Shown: positions 35,485 through 44,856, counted from the stretch's first letter. The stretch is DNA of 48,748 bases from Pseudoflavonifractor sp. (GCA_023667145.1 JAMPAQ010000004.1:1-48748); one strand, 5' to 3'. The notes: generated by a model not told the origin, from the sequence alone. Numbers and translations: made by a program.

Positions 35485-36747
35485 CTACCTTATCTTTAAT
35501 GTCACAAATGTCACCACTGCGAGGATGATGCCGACAATCCAGAAGCGTATCACGATTTTTGACTCGGGAATGGCCTGCAGCGGTGCCTGGATGAGGGCGT
35601 CGATGCCACTGTTGCCGGGTTTCTGGAAGTGATGGTGCAGCGGGCTCATCTTGAATACGCGCTGCCCCACGCCGGTGCGCCGTTTGGTATACTTGAACCA
35701 TACCGTCTGCATGATCACCGACAGATCCTCCACAAAGAAGATGGCACACAGTATCGGGATCAGCAGCTCCTTGCGTATGAGTATCGCGAACACCGCTATG
35801 ATACCGCCGATGGTCAGGCTGCCGGTGTCGCCCATGAACACCTGGGCCGGATAGGCATTATACCACAGGAAGCCTATGAGCGCCCCGATGAACGCGGCCA
35901 TGTAGACCACCAGCTCCTCGCTGTAGGGTATATACATTATATTAAGGTAGGAGGAGTAGATGATGTTGCCTCCGAGGTAGGCCATGATGATGAGCGCCGC
36001 CCCGATTATGGCCGATGTCCCGGTGGCGAGCCCGTCGAGTCCGTCAGTGAGATTAGCGCCGTTTGAGACAGCCGTCACGACAAATATCGTCACGAGGATA
36101 AACACTATCCACCCCCCCGCCTGGGCGTGCTCGCCGAGGGCTTGGGTGAGGTACGCGTAGTCAAAGTTGTTGCTCTTGACAAACGGTATGGTGGTCTGTG
36201 TCGACTTGACATTCTCGGGCTTGTAGCTGATCACGACCTCATGATTTTGCACGTTCTCCTCCTCGACATTCTCGCGGATGACGATGTCGGGACTCAGATA
36301 CATAGTCAGCCCGACAATCAGTCCGAGACCTACCTGTCCGACAATCTTGAACTTCCCTTTCATCCCCTCCTTGTCCTTGCGCACGACCTTGATCCAGTCG
36401 TCGAGAAAACCCAGCGTCCCGAGCCACACGGTCGATATGATCATCAGCAGCATGTAGACGTTGCCGAGATTGCCTATGAGCAAGCACGGAATCAGTATGG
36501 AGACGATGATGATGAGTCCTCCCATGGTCGGGGTACCCGTCTTTTTCATCTGCCCTTCGAGGCCGAGGTCACGCACGATCTCGCCGACCTGCATCAGCTG
36601 TAGGCGGTCGATGATGCGCCGCCCCACGACCGTGGCGATGATGAGCGACAGGATGAACGCCACGCCCGAGCGAAACGTGATATACTCCATCAGGCGTACG
36701 CCGGGTATGTTGAAATCATTGAGGTAGTCAAACAGATGGTATAACAT
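35485..36747 (-). CDS. mraY: phospho-N-acetylmuramoyl-pentapeptide transferase
   Basis: MraY moves phospho-MurNAc-pentapeptide onto undecaprenyl phosphate, which makes lipid I. The 420-residue protein has ten TM helices and the motifs KKTGTPTMGG, GFLDDWIKV with its catalytic Asp pair, NLTDGLDGLA, and MGDTGSLTIGG. The C-terminus carries PLHHHFQ, the family's His motif. A Bacteroidetes-type insertion of about 60 residues sits after LSPDIVIRENVEEE. Confidence 0.97.
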   Translation of the reverse strand: MLYHLFDYLNDFNIPGVRLMEYITFRSGVAFILSLIIATVVGRRIIDRLQLMQVGEIVRDLGLEGQMKKTGTPTMGGLIIIVSILIPCLLIGNLGNVYMLLMIISTVWLGTLGFLDDWIKVVRKDKEGMKGKFKIVGQVGLGLIVGLTMYLSPDIVIRENVEEENVQNHEVVISYKPENVKSTQTTIPFVKSNNFDYAYLTQALGEHAQAGGWIVFILVTIFVVTAVSNGANLTDGLDGLATGTSAIIGAALIIMAYLGGNIIYSSYLNIMYIPYSEELVVYMAAFIGALIGFLWYNAYPAQVFMGDTGSLTIGGIIAVFAILIRKELLIPILCAIFFVEDLSVIMQTVWFKYTKRRTGVGQRVFKMSPLHHHFQKPGNSGIDALIQAPLQAIPESKIVIRFWIVGIILAVVTFVTLKIR

Positions 36748-36799
36748 TGTGTTGGTACTGTCTATTTCGTTGTCTTATCGTTGGTGAGTGGTATATCCT

Positions 36800-38260
36800 T
36801 TACTTGCCGGCAGCGAATACCTCGCATACCACCTCGCGGTCGTCAAAGTGATGTTTCACGCCCTTTATCTCCTGATAGTCCTCGTGACCCTTTCCGGCGA
36901 TGAGTATCACATCCCCGGGGGTGGCGAGGGTGGCGGCGGTGCGTATGGCCTCGCGGCGGTCGGCTATGCTGAGGGTCTTGCGGGCAAGCTCCGTGTCGAG
37001 TCCGGCCTCCATGTCGTGGAGTATGTCGACTGGTTCTTCGTCGCGTGGATTGTCGCTCGTGAGGATGAGGCGGTCACTCCGCAGGGCAGCCTCCTTGGCC
37101 ATGATGGGCCGCTTACCCTTGTCGCGGTTGCCTCCGGCGCCCACCACGGTGATGATGGATGCCTTGTTGCCGACAATCTCGCGTATTGCCGCAAGCACGT
37201 TGACCACCGCGTCGGGGGTGTGGGCATAATCGACTATGGCGGTGCGCCCGTCGGGGGCGTGGAACGCCTGGAAGCGTCCCGCCACGGGCACCAGGCGGCT
37301 CATGTTGACCAGTACGCTCTCCTTGTCCCATCCGAGCAGTATCGACGCGCCGTAGACAGCAAGCAAGTTGTAGGCGTTGAACAACCCAGTAAACCGCACC
37401 TCGACCTCGTGGCCGTTAAAGGTCATCAGAGTCCCGTCGAGGCGGCTCTCAAGCACGCGGCCCATGAAGTCGGCGCGGGTGCGCAGCGAGTAGGTGTGCT
37501 TGTGGGCGTCGGTGTTCTGCAACATCACCTCCCCCGAGCGGTCGTCGAGGTTGGTGAGGGCGAATGCCGATGAGGGCAGGTTGTCAAAAAACGACTTCTT
37601 GGCCGCGAGATAAGCCTCGACGGTCTTGTGGTAGTCGAGATGGTCGCGGGTGAGGTTTGAGAAGATGCCGCCGGTGAAGTGCAACCCGGCGATACGGTGC
37701 TGGTGGGCGGCGTGTGAGCTGACCTCCATCGCCGCGTAGGAGCATCCGGCCTCGACCATGCGGTGCAGCAGCTCGTTGAGCGACAGCGGGTCAGGAGTCG
37801 TCTGGGTCGCGGGAACTGCCTCGGTGTCGATATAGTTGCAAACGGTCGACAGCAGCCCGGCCTTGTAGCCCATCATCCGGGCCATCTCATAGATGAGTGT
37901 AGCCGTGGTTGTCTTGCCGTTGGTGCCGGTGATTCCCACGAGCTTGAGATGGCGCGACGGGTTGTCCCACCATTCCGATGCGAGAAAACCCAAGGCAACG
38001 GCCGAGTTGGCGACCTTGACATAGGTGATGCCCGGCTCGATATGCTCGGGATACTCCTCACAGACGATGGCGGCGACACCGCTGTATTGGATGAGCGGGA
38101 TAAACGTGTGTCCGTCGACGTTGACACCGCGCACGGCGACAAACAGCGAGCCGGTCGTCACCTTGCGTGAGTCGCTCACCAGTGAGGTTATAATCTTGTC
38201 ATCACTGCCTATGATATCCTCAATCATTATGGCCGACAGCAGTTGTGAGAGTTTCTTCAT
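36800..38260 (-). CDS. murE: UDP-MurNAc-tripeptide synthetase
   Basis: MurE adds the third residue, probably meso-diaminopimelate. The 486-residue protein has the ATP loop [36 protein letters not shown], and [19 protein letters not shown] carries the DNPR signature found in DAP-adding MurE enzymes, as opposed to lysine-adding ones. It lies 65 bp after ftsI and 52 bp before mraY. Confidence 0.96.
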   Translation of the reverse strand: MKKLSQLLSAIMIEDIIGSDDKIITSLVSDSRKVTTGSLFVAVRGVNVDGHTFIPLIQYSGVAAIVCEEYPEHIEPGITYVKVANSAVALGFLASEWWDNPSRHLKLVGITGTNGKTTTATLIYEMARMMGYKAGLLSTVCNYIDTEAVPATQTTPDPLSLNELLHRMVEAGCSYAAMEVSSHAAHQHRIAGLHFTGGIFSNLTRDHLDYHKTVEAYLAAKKSFFDNLPSSAFALTNLDDRSGEVMLQNTDAHKHTYSLRTRADFMGRVLESRLDGTLMTFNGHEVEVRFTGLFNAYNLLAVYGASILLGWDKESVLVNMSRLVPVAGRFQAFHAPDGRTAIVDYAHTPDAVVNVLAAIREIVGNKASIITVVGAGGNRDKGKRPIMAKEAALRSDRLILTSDNPRDEEPVDILHDMEAGLDTELARKTLSIADRREAIRTAATLATPGDVILIAGKGHEDYQEIKGVKHHFDDREVVCEVFAAGK

Positions 38261-38325
38261 CGTTATCGTGGGTATTTGGGAGATTGTCGTTATGATGGTT
38301 TATCGGTTGTTTTACTTGTTGGGTC

Positions 38326-40404
38326 TCACTCGGTCAGGGTGAGCGCTATCTTCTGCCCGCGCCGGTAAGCCTCTCCGGGCGCGAGTGACTGGGATGTCAC
38401 GTAGCCGTTGCCTTTGAACGTGACGTCTATCCCGGCGGCTTCGAGCCGGGCCACGGCGTCACGCAGCCCGAGGCCGATGACGCGGGGCACGCCACCGTTC
38501 TCCTTGGCCGTGTGGCTGAAACGCGACATGCGGCCTATGCCGAGGTGCTTCTTCACGCGCTCATGGCGTGTCGGGTCGACCGAGGCATACATTGTGGGGT
38601 ATGTCCCGTTGCCCGTGGCGTTGTCGCGGTAGTCCGAGTGGTTGTCGAGCATCCCCCGCGAGTACATCTTGAGCGCCGTGTTCTTGAGCACGAGTCCACT
38701 CGTGCGGGCCGCGCCAAACGCGTTCTGCTTGGGATGGCACGTGAGCACGACACATGAGTACAGGGGCTTGTCGGCAGGGAAAAATCCGCAGAATGCAAGA
38801 CGTTTCTTCGACGTGTTGTAGCCGCCGTTCTCAATCATGTAGCAAGTCCCGGTCTTTCCGGCTATGGGGACGCGCTCGTCGCGCAGGAAGCGTGCCGTCC
38901 CGTGGTCACCCCACACTACCGCCTTGAGCATGTCGCGCATGATTTCGGCGGTCTTCTCGCTACAGGCGCGGTCACGTATGTAGGTGACCGGGAGTACCGA
39001 GTCCTGCACCTCCGATAGCAGCTCCTTGACAAGGCGCGGGCGCACGTAGCGGCCTCCGTTGGCTATGGCATTGTAGAGGGCGAGCGTCGACAGCGGAGGT
39101 ATCTCGGTGGTGTATCCGTAGCACATGCGCGACAGGGCTATCTGCCCGCCACGGTTGGAGGGGACGGAGTCGATGCGCGGGGCGCGTTCACCGGCAATAC
39201 CCGTGTGCATCTCGTCGAGAAATCCAAGTCGCTTGAGACGCGAGTAGAACGCGCCGGGGTTGCTCCCGTAATGGCGCGTTATGATGCGGGCCATGCCGAT
39301 GTTGGACGACTGCTCGATGACCTCGCGCACCTTGAGCGAGGCGTTGAAGTGGGAGTCGGTGATGGGCCGGCCACCGGCATACGGGAAGTTCTTGCCGATG
39401 GGTATCACCGAGTCTATGTCATGCACGAGTCCATCCTCCACGGCCAGCATCATCGACACGGTCTTGACCACCGACCCGGGCTCAAACCCGAGCACGGCGC
39501 GGTTCATCCCCTCGATGAACGGGCCGCCACCCTTGGGCCGCTCAAGGTTTGATATGGCCTTGATGTCACCCGTAGCCACCTCCATCAGCACGGCCACGCC
39601 CCAGTCGGCGTCACACCACTCAAGGACGTTGTTTAGCTCGTTCTCAAGGATGTCTTGCATGTTGATGTCGATGGTGGTCTTTATGTTGTAGCCGTGGCGC
39701 GGCGGGATGTCAGTCCAGTTGACTATATCACGGGTGAGGGGAATCTTCTTGGCCACCCCGGGTATGCCGTAGAGTAGCGAGTCGAGGGCCTTTTCCAGGC
39801 CCGACACTCCGTGCTTCTCGCCGTTGTCGAGCTCGCCGACGCGTCCAACGCTTCGGCGGGCCATGTCGCCGTAGGGGTTGACGCGGCGCACGGTCGATTC
39901 CTGAACGAAACCGTTGCGGTTGGGATTCTTGATCGAGAAGAATGGGAACGTCCTCAGCTTCAGTATGTCGGAGTATGAGATGTTTTTAAGCAGGGTGACG
40001 CTGCGTGGGCGCTTGGAGCGCTCTTTCTCAAGCGGCTTGAGCAAGAACGTGCGCCACTCGTCGGGCGTGCGGCGGCCAAAGTGGAGGGCGAGCGAGTCGG
40101 CGAGCGAGTCGACACAGCGGCGCAGTTTTGCCTCCATGAATTTCTCGCTGCGGTAGTCGAGGCGCACGTGGTAGAACCGCAGGTTGGTGGCCAGTATGCT
40201 CCCGTTGGAGGCCAGTATGTCGCCGCGCTCGGGGGCTATGGTGTCGGTGCGCGACAGCTCGCGCATAGCCTTTGCGTTCCACTTGTCGGCTGTGATGACC
40301 GTCGTGTTGAACACCTTGTAGATGATTGCAAAGGCAAACATCAGGATAAACACGATGATAATCGCATAGCGGAACAGTATATGGCGGCGGTTGTCTTTTT
40401 TCAT
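38326..40404 (-). CDS. ftsI: septal transpeptidase FtsI (PBP3) with C-terminal PASTA domain
   Basis: FtsI crosslinks septal peptidoglycan. The 692-residue protein has an N-terminal TM helix (YAIIIVFILMFAFAIIYKVF), a PBP dimerisation region (TDTIAPERGDILASNGSIL), and a transpeptidase domain with the catalytic Ser311 in EPGSVVK, then SSN, and KTGT in AGKTGTCYM. The C-terminal VIGLGLRDAVARLEAAGID segment is a PASTA domain, which Gram-negative FtsI usually lacks but Bacteroidetes homologues carry. It overlaps ftsL by 4 bp. Confidence 0.95.
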   Translation of the reverse strand: MKKDNRRHILFRYAIIIVFILMFAFAIIYKVFNTTVITADKWNAKAMRELSRTDTIAPERGDILASNGSILATNLRFYHVRLDYRSEKFMEAKLRRCVDSLADSLALHFGRRTPDEWRTFLLKPLEKERSKRPRSVTLLKNISYSDILKLRTFPFFSIKNPNRNGFVQESTVRRVNPYGDMARRSVGRVGELDNGEKHGVSGLEKALDSLLYGIPGVAKKIPLTRDIVNWTDIPPRHGYNIKTTIDINMQDILENELNNVLEWCDADWGVAVLMEVATGDIKAISNLERPKGGGPFIEGMNRAVLGFEPGSVVKTVSMMLAVEDGLVHDIDSVIPIGKNFPYAGGRPITDSHFNASLKVREVIEQSSNIGMARIITRHYGSNPGAFYSRLKRLGFLDEMHTGIAGERAPRIDSVPSNRGGQIALSRMCYGYTTEIPPLSTLALYNAIANGGRYVRPRLVKELLSEVQDSVLPVTYIRDRACSEKTAEIMRDMLKAVVWGDHGTARFLRDERVPIAGKTGTCYMIENGGYNTSKKRLAFCGFFPADKPLYSCVVLTCHPKQNAFGAARTSGLVLKNTALKMYSRGMLDNHSDYRDNATGNGTYPTMYASVDPTRHERVKKHLGIGRMSRFSHTAKENGGVPRVIGLGLRDAVARLEAAGIDVTFKGNGYVTSQSLAPGEAYRRGQKIALTLTE

Positions 40405-40763
40405 TCCTTTGTCATTTTATAGGGTGGGCGGTCCTGTACCCTCAGGTTCAGGTGCATGGTGTCGACGAGCTCCTGCATCGACGACTCGCGTATGCGGCTC
40501 ATGTAGGTGCTCTTGGCTCTGACGCGCTCGGTCTCCACTATCTCAAGCTGGCGGTTGAGCGAGCGTATCTCCTCCATGCGGGTCAGGCACTGGTAGCGGT
40601 TGGTGATGTAGATGAGAATGAGGGCTATGACGAGCAATATGTAGCCGCAGTGGCGGGCAAAGAAGTCGCTCGACAGCAGCTTGCCCATCACCGTGCGCAG
40701 CAGCAGCGAGTCCTTGGCCGGTCTCTTGTTGTCTGTGGTTGTGTTGCCCGTTTCTGTTGACAT
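40401..40763 (-). CDS. ftsL: FtsL-like division protein
   Basis: A 120-residue single-pass protein: a basic cytoplasmic tail, a TM helix (YILLVIALILIYITNRY), then a coiled coil with heptad leucines (TRMEEIRSLNRQLEIVETE). Sequence identity to FtsL of other phyla is low; the assignment rests on topology and position between rsmH and ftsI, where Bacteroidetes place ftsL. It overlaps ftsI by 4 bp. Confidence 0.82.
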   Translation of the reverse strand: MSTETGNTTTDNKRPAKDSLLLRTVMGKLLSSDFFARHCGYILLVIALILIYITNRYQCLTRMEEIRSLNRQLEIVETERVRAKSTYMSRIRESSMQELVDTMHLNLRVQDRPPYKMTKE

Positions 40764-40782
40764 CTGTTAGCGTGCTGTGTGG

Positions 40783-41691
40783 TTATAGTTTCTCTGCTAT
40801 TCTGAGTTTGGCGCTTCGTGAGCGCGGATTGGCCTCTATCTCGGCTGCGTCGGGGACGATGGGCCGTGACGTGATGAGTCTCATCGGGGCAAGGTTGCGG
40901 CCAAAGAAGTCCTTGCTCTCTACCCCCTCGACATTGCCGGTGCGCATGAAGTTCTTTACCATGCGGTCCTCAAGGGAGTGGTATGTGATGATGACGAGCC
41001 GCCCGCCCTGCGACAGCACCTTGAGTGACTGGCCGAGCAGCTGGCGCAGAGCCCCCATCTCGTCGTTTACCTCGATGCGCAGGGCCTGGAACAGCTGGGC
41101 CAGCTCCTTTTTCTCCTGACGGGGGTTGATAAGCGGCTTCACCACCGTGAGCAGCCGCTCGACCGTATCGACGGGCGACACGGCGCGGGCCTTGACGATG
41201 GCTGCGGCGATGCGCCGCGACGACTTCAGCTCGCCATACAGGTAGAGCATGTCGGCCAGCCGCTCCTCGTCATAGTTGTTGAGCAGCCATGCGGCGGTGC
41301 GTCCGGCGCTGCGGTTCATGCGCATGTCGAGCGGGCCGTCCCATCTGAACGAGAATCCCCTCCCGGGGTCGTCAAAGTGGTGGAACGACACACCGAGGTC
41401 GCCGAGTATGCCGTCAACCCCCCTCACGCCGTGGTAGCGCATGAAGTTGGCGAGATAGCGGAAGTTGGAGTGGACAAACGTCAGCCTCGGGTCGTCAGGC
41501 AGGTTGGCCATGACATCCGCGTCCTGGTCAAACGAGTAGAGCCGTCCGTCGGGGCCGAGACGGTCGAGGATGGCACGCGAGTGGCCTCCGCCACCAAAGG
41601 TGACATCGACATAAGTCCCTGACGGCTTTATGTCAAGACCCTCCATGCACTGTGTGAGCAGAGCCGGTATGTGATATGCTTCTTGTGCCAT
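40783..41691 (-). CDS. rsmH: 16S rRNA (cytosine-1402 N4) methyltransferase
   Basis: RsmH (MraW) methylates C1402 of 16S rRNA. The 302-residue protein has YHIPALLTQCMEGL, the SAM loop VDVTFGGGGHSRAIL, GILGDLGVSFHHFDDPGRGF, LFQALRIEVNDE and VITYHSLEDRMVK, the complete motif set. It is the first gene of the dcw cluster here; no mraZ precedes it. Confidence 0.97.
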   Translation of the reverse strand: MAQEAYHIPALLTQCMEGLDIKPSGTYVDVTFGGGGHSRAILDRLGPDGRLYSFDQDADVMANLPDDPRLTFVHSNFRYLANFMRYHGVRGVDGILGDLGVSFHHFDDPGRGFSFRWDGPLDMRMNRSAGRTAAWLLNNYDEERLADMLYLYGELKSSRRIAAAIVKARAVSPVDTVERLLTVVKPLINPRQEKKELAQLFQALRIEVNDEMGALRQLLGQSLKVLSQGGRLVIITYHSLEDRMVKNFMRTGNVEGVESKDFFGRNLAPMRLITSRPIVPDAAEIEANPRSRSAKLRIAEKL

Positions 41692-41749
41692 TTTTTCGCC
41701 TTTTCCTGATGATTCCCCGTGATGGGTTTCGGTGGAAATAATTAGGTTG

Positions 41750-41757
41750 TAAAGTTA
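41750..41757 (-). promoter_or_regulatory. candidate -7 element for the dcw cluster
   Basis: On the minus strand TAACTTTA is one base from TAnnTTTG and sits about 60 nt before the rsmH ATG. No well-spaced TTTG is evident. A terminator for the upstream sirtuin lies about 105 nt further upstream, so a promoter is expected in this gap. Confidence 0.4.
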
Positions 41758-41861
41758 GCAAATATCCCGCAAAATTTACATAACCAAATTGTGAAAAATT
41801 TTTCTCCTGATTAAAGTTTTGCCCAGCGATAACTGACAGCGTAGCGGCTGATAAAAGGAAT

Positions 41862-41899
41862 GTCGGCCAACATGCCTGTTTTTGGCGTGTTTGGCCGAC
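41862..41899 (-). terminator. long hairpin terminator between the sirtuin and the dcw cluster
   Basis: GTCGGCCAACATGCC (41862-41876) pairs with GGCGTGTTTGGCCGAC (41884-41899) with one G-T pair and one bulge. The loop is T-rich. On the minus strand it is followed by ATTCCTTTTAT. It starts about 50 nt past the sirtuin stop. Confidence 0.7.
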
Positions 41900-41951
41900 T
41901 CTCCTGTTAGGTTGTGTCCGGCGTTTGCAAATGTAAATTTGTGACACTGCC

Positions 41952-42644
41952 TCACGGCTTCAGTATCTCGGCGAGGCGTGCCACACCCTCCGAGGCCCCG
42001 GTCTTGATGACGTGGACGTTGGAGGGCACGGCGGCGGGATGGGGGTCGATGTAGTAGACCGGGGTTCCCGGGCGCAGGTAGTTGATGAGCCCTGCTGCCG
42101 GATAGACGACAAGCGACGTGCCTATCACGACAAATATATCGGCCTGTTGGACAAGCTCTACCGCCGGCTCAAACATCGGCACCGCCTCTTGGAAGAACAC
42201 TATGTGGGGCCTGACATGATGCCCCTCGATGACGGTGTCGGGTGACGTGTCGAGGTCGGGGGGCGTGAGGGTGAACACCTTGCTGTCGTCATCGGTCGCC
42301 CTGACCTTCATCAGCTCTCCGTGCAGGTGGAGCACGTGGCTGCTACCGGCCCGCTCGTGCAGGTCGTCGACATTTTGCGTGATTACGTACACGTCATACC
42401 ATTCCTCAAGCCGGGCAAGTCCGTAGTGGCCGTCGTTTGGCCGAGAGTCCACGAGCTGTCGGCGGCGCTCGTTGTAGAACTTGTGGATCAGGGCCGGGTT
42501 GCGCAGGTAGCCGTCATGGCTTGCCACCTCCATCACCGGGTAATTCTCCCACAGGCCACCGCTGTCGCGGAATGTCGAGATGCCACTCTCGGCGCTCATC
42601 CCGGCGCCTGTCGATATCACGAGTTTTTTCTTTTTCGTCTCCAT
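41952..42644 (-). CDS. SIR2-family NAD-dependent protein deacylase (class III type)
   Basis: Sirtuins remove acyl groups from lysine using NAD. The 230-residue protein has STGAGMSAESGI, TQNVDDLHERAG, the catalytic His in LHLHGEL, and VVIGTSLVVYPAAGL. FYNERRRQL closely matches the E. coli CobB segment whose Tyr and Arg bind succinyl groups, so desuccinylase activity is plausible. The four zinc-binding Cys are absent; the region after LHLHGEL (VRATDDDSKVFTL) has none. I believe Bacteroidetes homologues share this. The frame is open to 42692; the ATG at 42644 or 42650 is likely. Confidence 0.9.
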   Translation of the reverse strand: METKKKKLVISTGAGMSAESGISTFRDSGGLWENYPVMEVASHDGYLRNPALIHKFYNERRRQLVDSRPNDGHYGLARLEEWYDVYVITQNVDDLHERAGSSHVLHLHGELMKVRATDDDSKVFTLTPPDLDTSPDTVIEGHHVRPHIVFFQEAVPMFEPAVELVQQADIFVVIGTSLVVYPAAGLINYLRPGTPVYYIDPHPAAVPSNVHVIKTGASEGVARLAEILKP

Positions 42645-42753
42645 AACCATGAGTTTTATCCCGCAATTTACAAATAATCCTACGATTGCCATAAATCGGT
42701 GTCATAAAAAAGCAAAATGTCACCGTGGAAAACTGGCTAAATTTTGGCGTGGA

Positions 42754-42785
42754 TTTGTGAAGTTGGTGATTTATAAGTATTTTTG
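42754..42785 (+). promoter_or_regulatory. strong Bacteroidetes promoter for the pseudokinase gene
   Basis: TTTG (42754-42757), a 20-nt spacer and TATTTTTG (42778-42785) match the consensus fully. The leader would be about 60 nt. The gap between this gene and the divergent sirtuin is 209 nt. Confidence 0.7.
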
Positions 42786-42853
42786 CAAGAAGTAATGACG
42801 GCAGGGTGCCGTCGGCTACATCCCCGGCCAGCTGCCGGCTAAAAACAACGCCA

Positions 42854-43690
42854 ATGAAAGAGACATCGTCGGGCGAGCAGCCCAAGTGGAGCGAGATTAC
42901 CGTGCTACCCGAGTGGGAGGAGCCTCATTGCCTCGTCTACCGTGCCAAGAAGCATGGCAAGTGGGTGATGTTCAAGTGTCTGAAACCTGAATACGCGGGT
43001 AAGCCCGAATATGAGGCCACGCTTGAGCGCGAGTTTGACGCACGCTACAATCTCGCTCACCCCAATATCGTGATGATCAACGACTTTGAGGAGATTCCCG
43101 GCTTCGGGCGGTGCATCATAACCGACTATGTCTACGGCCCGTCACTGCGGCAGCTCATCGACGAGAAGCAGGTGACCCCGAGGGTGCTTGAGAGCCTACA
43201 GCATCAGCTCATCGACGCGATGGAATATATCCAGGCCAACCATATCGTCCACCGTCCCCTGCGTCCCGAGATGATAATATTCACCGAGAATATTGGCAAC
43301 CTCAAGCTCATCGACGTGGGCTTTGAGCAGAAGAAGTATCTTGAGCCGGAGGTGCTGTCAGAGGATATCTACAACTACGGCAAGCTGCTCGACGAGGTGC
43401 TCGACGCCGTCCCGGCCAAGCTGCCCCTGCTGCGCAAGATTGCCCGGCGGTCATGCGACCCCGACCCGTCGCGCCGCTACCACGACGTTCAGGACCTCCA
43501 TCTCGCCCTTGAGAAGCGGTCGAGCAACCGCCTGTATGTCTTTCTCATCGTCTTCTTGCTGCTCATGCTTGGGGTCTTGGCCTGGCTCAACTGGTGGTAC
43601 CGCCCCGCCCATCCCACGGTCTACGACTCCGTGGGTGCCGTGAGTGTGTCGGCGGTGATGCGCGATGTCCCGGCGTGTTGGCAATCATAG
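42854..43690 (+). CDS. membrane-anchored protein pseudokinase
   Basis: A 278-residue protein with a kinase-like fold and a C-terminal TM helix (YVFLIVFLLLMLGVLAWLNW). The beta3 lysine is likely in VMFKCLK and the alphaC Glu in LEREFD. The catalytic loop HRDLKPEN is replaced by HRPLRPEM (residues 133-140): the catalytic Asp is Pro135, the Lys is Arg137 and the Asn is Met140. The DFG motif is DVG with Asp154 kept. Nucleotide binding is possible, but phosphotransfer is unlikely. The glycine-rich loop is also absent (LPEWEEPHCLVYRA). The frame is open to 42806; the ATG at 42854 follows the promoter best. Confidence 0.82.
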   Translation: MKETSSGEQPKWSEITVLPEWEEPHCLVYRAKKHGKWVMFKCLKPEYAGKPEYEATLEREFDARYNLAHPNIVMINDFEEIPGFGRCIITDYVYGPSLRQLIDEKQVTPRVLESLQHQLIDAMEYIQANHIVHRPLRPEMIIFTENIGNLKLIDVGFEQKKYLEPEVLSEDIYNYGKLLDEVLDAVPAKLPLLRKIARRSCDPDPSRRYHDVQDLHLALEKRSSNRLYVFLIVFLLLMLGVLAWLNWWYRPAHPTVYDSVGAVSVSAVMRDVPACWQS

Positions 43691-43725
43691 TTTAGTAATC
43701 AATCTAAAGAGTATATATCACTGAA

Positions 43726-44856
43726 ATGGCTGTTGAAGTAAGACCCGTCGCTCCCAACAAGGCGGAGCTCAAGGAATATGTGAAGTTTGGCATCGATCTC
43801 TACAAGGGCAACGACTGTTTTGTCCCCCCGTTGATATTTGACGAGATAGACACGCTGCGCCCCGACAAAAACCCCGCGTTTGACACCTGTGAGGCGCGGT
43901 CGTTCATGGCATGGCGCGACGGCAAGCCCGTCGGACGCATCACCGCCATTGTCAACAAGCTGGTCAACGAGCGCTCGGGCAAGAAGGAGATGCGGTTTGG
44001 CTTTGTCGATTTCATCGACGACGACGAGGTTGTCGACGCGCTCTTCGATGCCGCTGCTGAGTGGGGACGCGAGCGCGGCATGACATCCATGGTCGGCCCC
44101 ATGGGATTTACCGACATGGACCACGAGGGAGCCTTGACATTCGGCTATGACGAGCTTGGGACCCAGGCCACCATATACAACTACCCCTACTACATCGAGC
44201 AGTTCGAGCGCATCGGGATGAGGCAGGATGTCGAGTGGGTCGAGTACCGCATGACCGTCCCCGACAAGGTTCCCGACAAGTACAGGCGCATCGCCGAGAT
44301 CGTGCAGAAAAAATATGACCTGCGCGTTCTCAAGTACAAGAGCTCGTCAAAGATCAAGGCCGAGTATGGCCGCGAGCTGTTTGAGCTGTTCAACGAGGCA
44401 TACGACCAGCTCTACGGATACTCCCCGCTGACAGCCAAGCAGATAGAATATTACATCGACAAATATCTGCCCATCATCCCGTTGGAGTATGTCAGCCTGA
44501 TTGTCGACCCGCAGGGCACGCTCGTCGGTGCCGGCATTTCCATCCCCTCCCTCTCGCGGGCGTTTCAGGTGTCGCGTGGACGCGTCTCCCTCAAGGGGAT
44601 ATGGGCGTTGATAAAGGCCATGAAGTTCCACAACGACATCGTCGACCTGATGCTCGTCGCCGTCAAGCCCGAGTACCAGAGTAAGGGAGTCAACGCACTG
44701 CTGTTTACCGACCTGCTCCCCATGTACATACGCAAGAAGCACAAGTGGGCCGAGAGCAACCTTGAGCTCGCCGACAACGTCCACGTCCAGCAGCAGTGGC
44801 AATACTTCGACCGCCGCCTCCACCGCCGCCGCGCCACCTTCACCAAGCCCCTCTGA
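43726..44856 (+). CDS. GNAT-related N-acyltransferase-like protein, 376 aa
   Basis: A soluble protein that fits a Bacteroidetes family annotated as GNAT or hypothetical. The C-terminal part has a GNAT motif A: LMLVAVKPEYQSKGVNALLF, where QSKGVN resembles the acetyl-CoA loop Q/RxxGxG/A. The N-terminal half has a second GNAT-like block (FMAWRDGKPVGRITAIV), so it may be a tandem fold. The substrate is unknown. It follows the pseudokinase by 35 bp on the same strand, so the two are probably cotranscribed. Confidence 0.75.
   Translation: MAVEVRPVAPNKAELKEYVKFGIDLYKGNDCFVPPLIFDEIDTLRPDKNPAFDTCEARSFMAWRDGKPVGRITAIVNKLVNERSGKKEMRFGFVDFIDDDEVVDALFDAAAEWGRERGMTSMVGPMGFTDMDHEGALTFGYDELGTQATIYNYPYYIEQFERIGMRQDVEWVEYRMTVPDKVPDKYRRIAEIVQKKYDLRVLKYKSSSKIKAEYGRELFELFNEAYDQLYGYSPLTAKQIEYYIDKYLPIIPLEYVSLIVDPQGTLVGAGISIPSLSRAFQVSRGRVSLKGIWALIKAMKFHNDIVDLMLVAVKPEYQSKGVNALLFTDLLPMYIRKKHKWAESNLELADNVHVQQQWQYFDRRLHRRRATFTKPL

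Noticed and set aside
36788-37573. A 261-codon plus-strand frame opposite murE
   Set aside because: A shadow frame within an intact murE; unusual Gly/Val/His composition.
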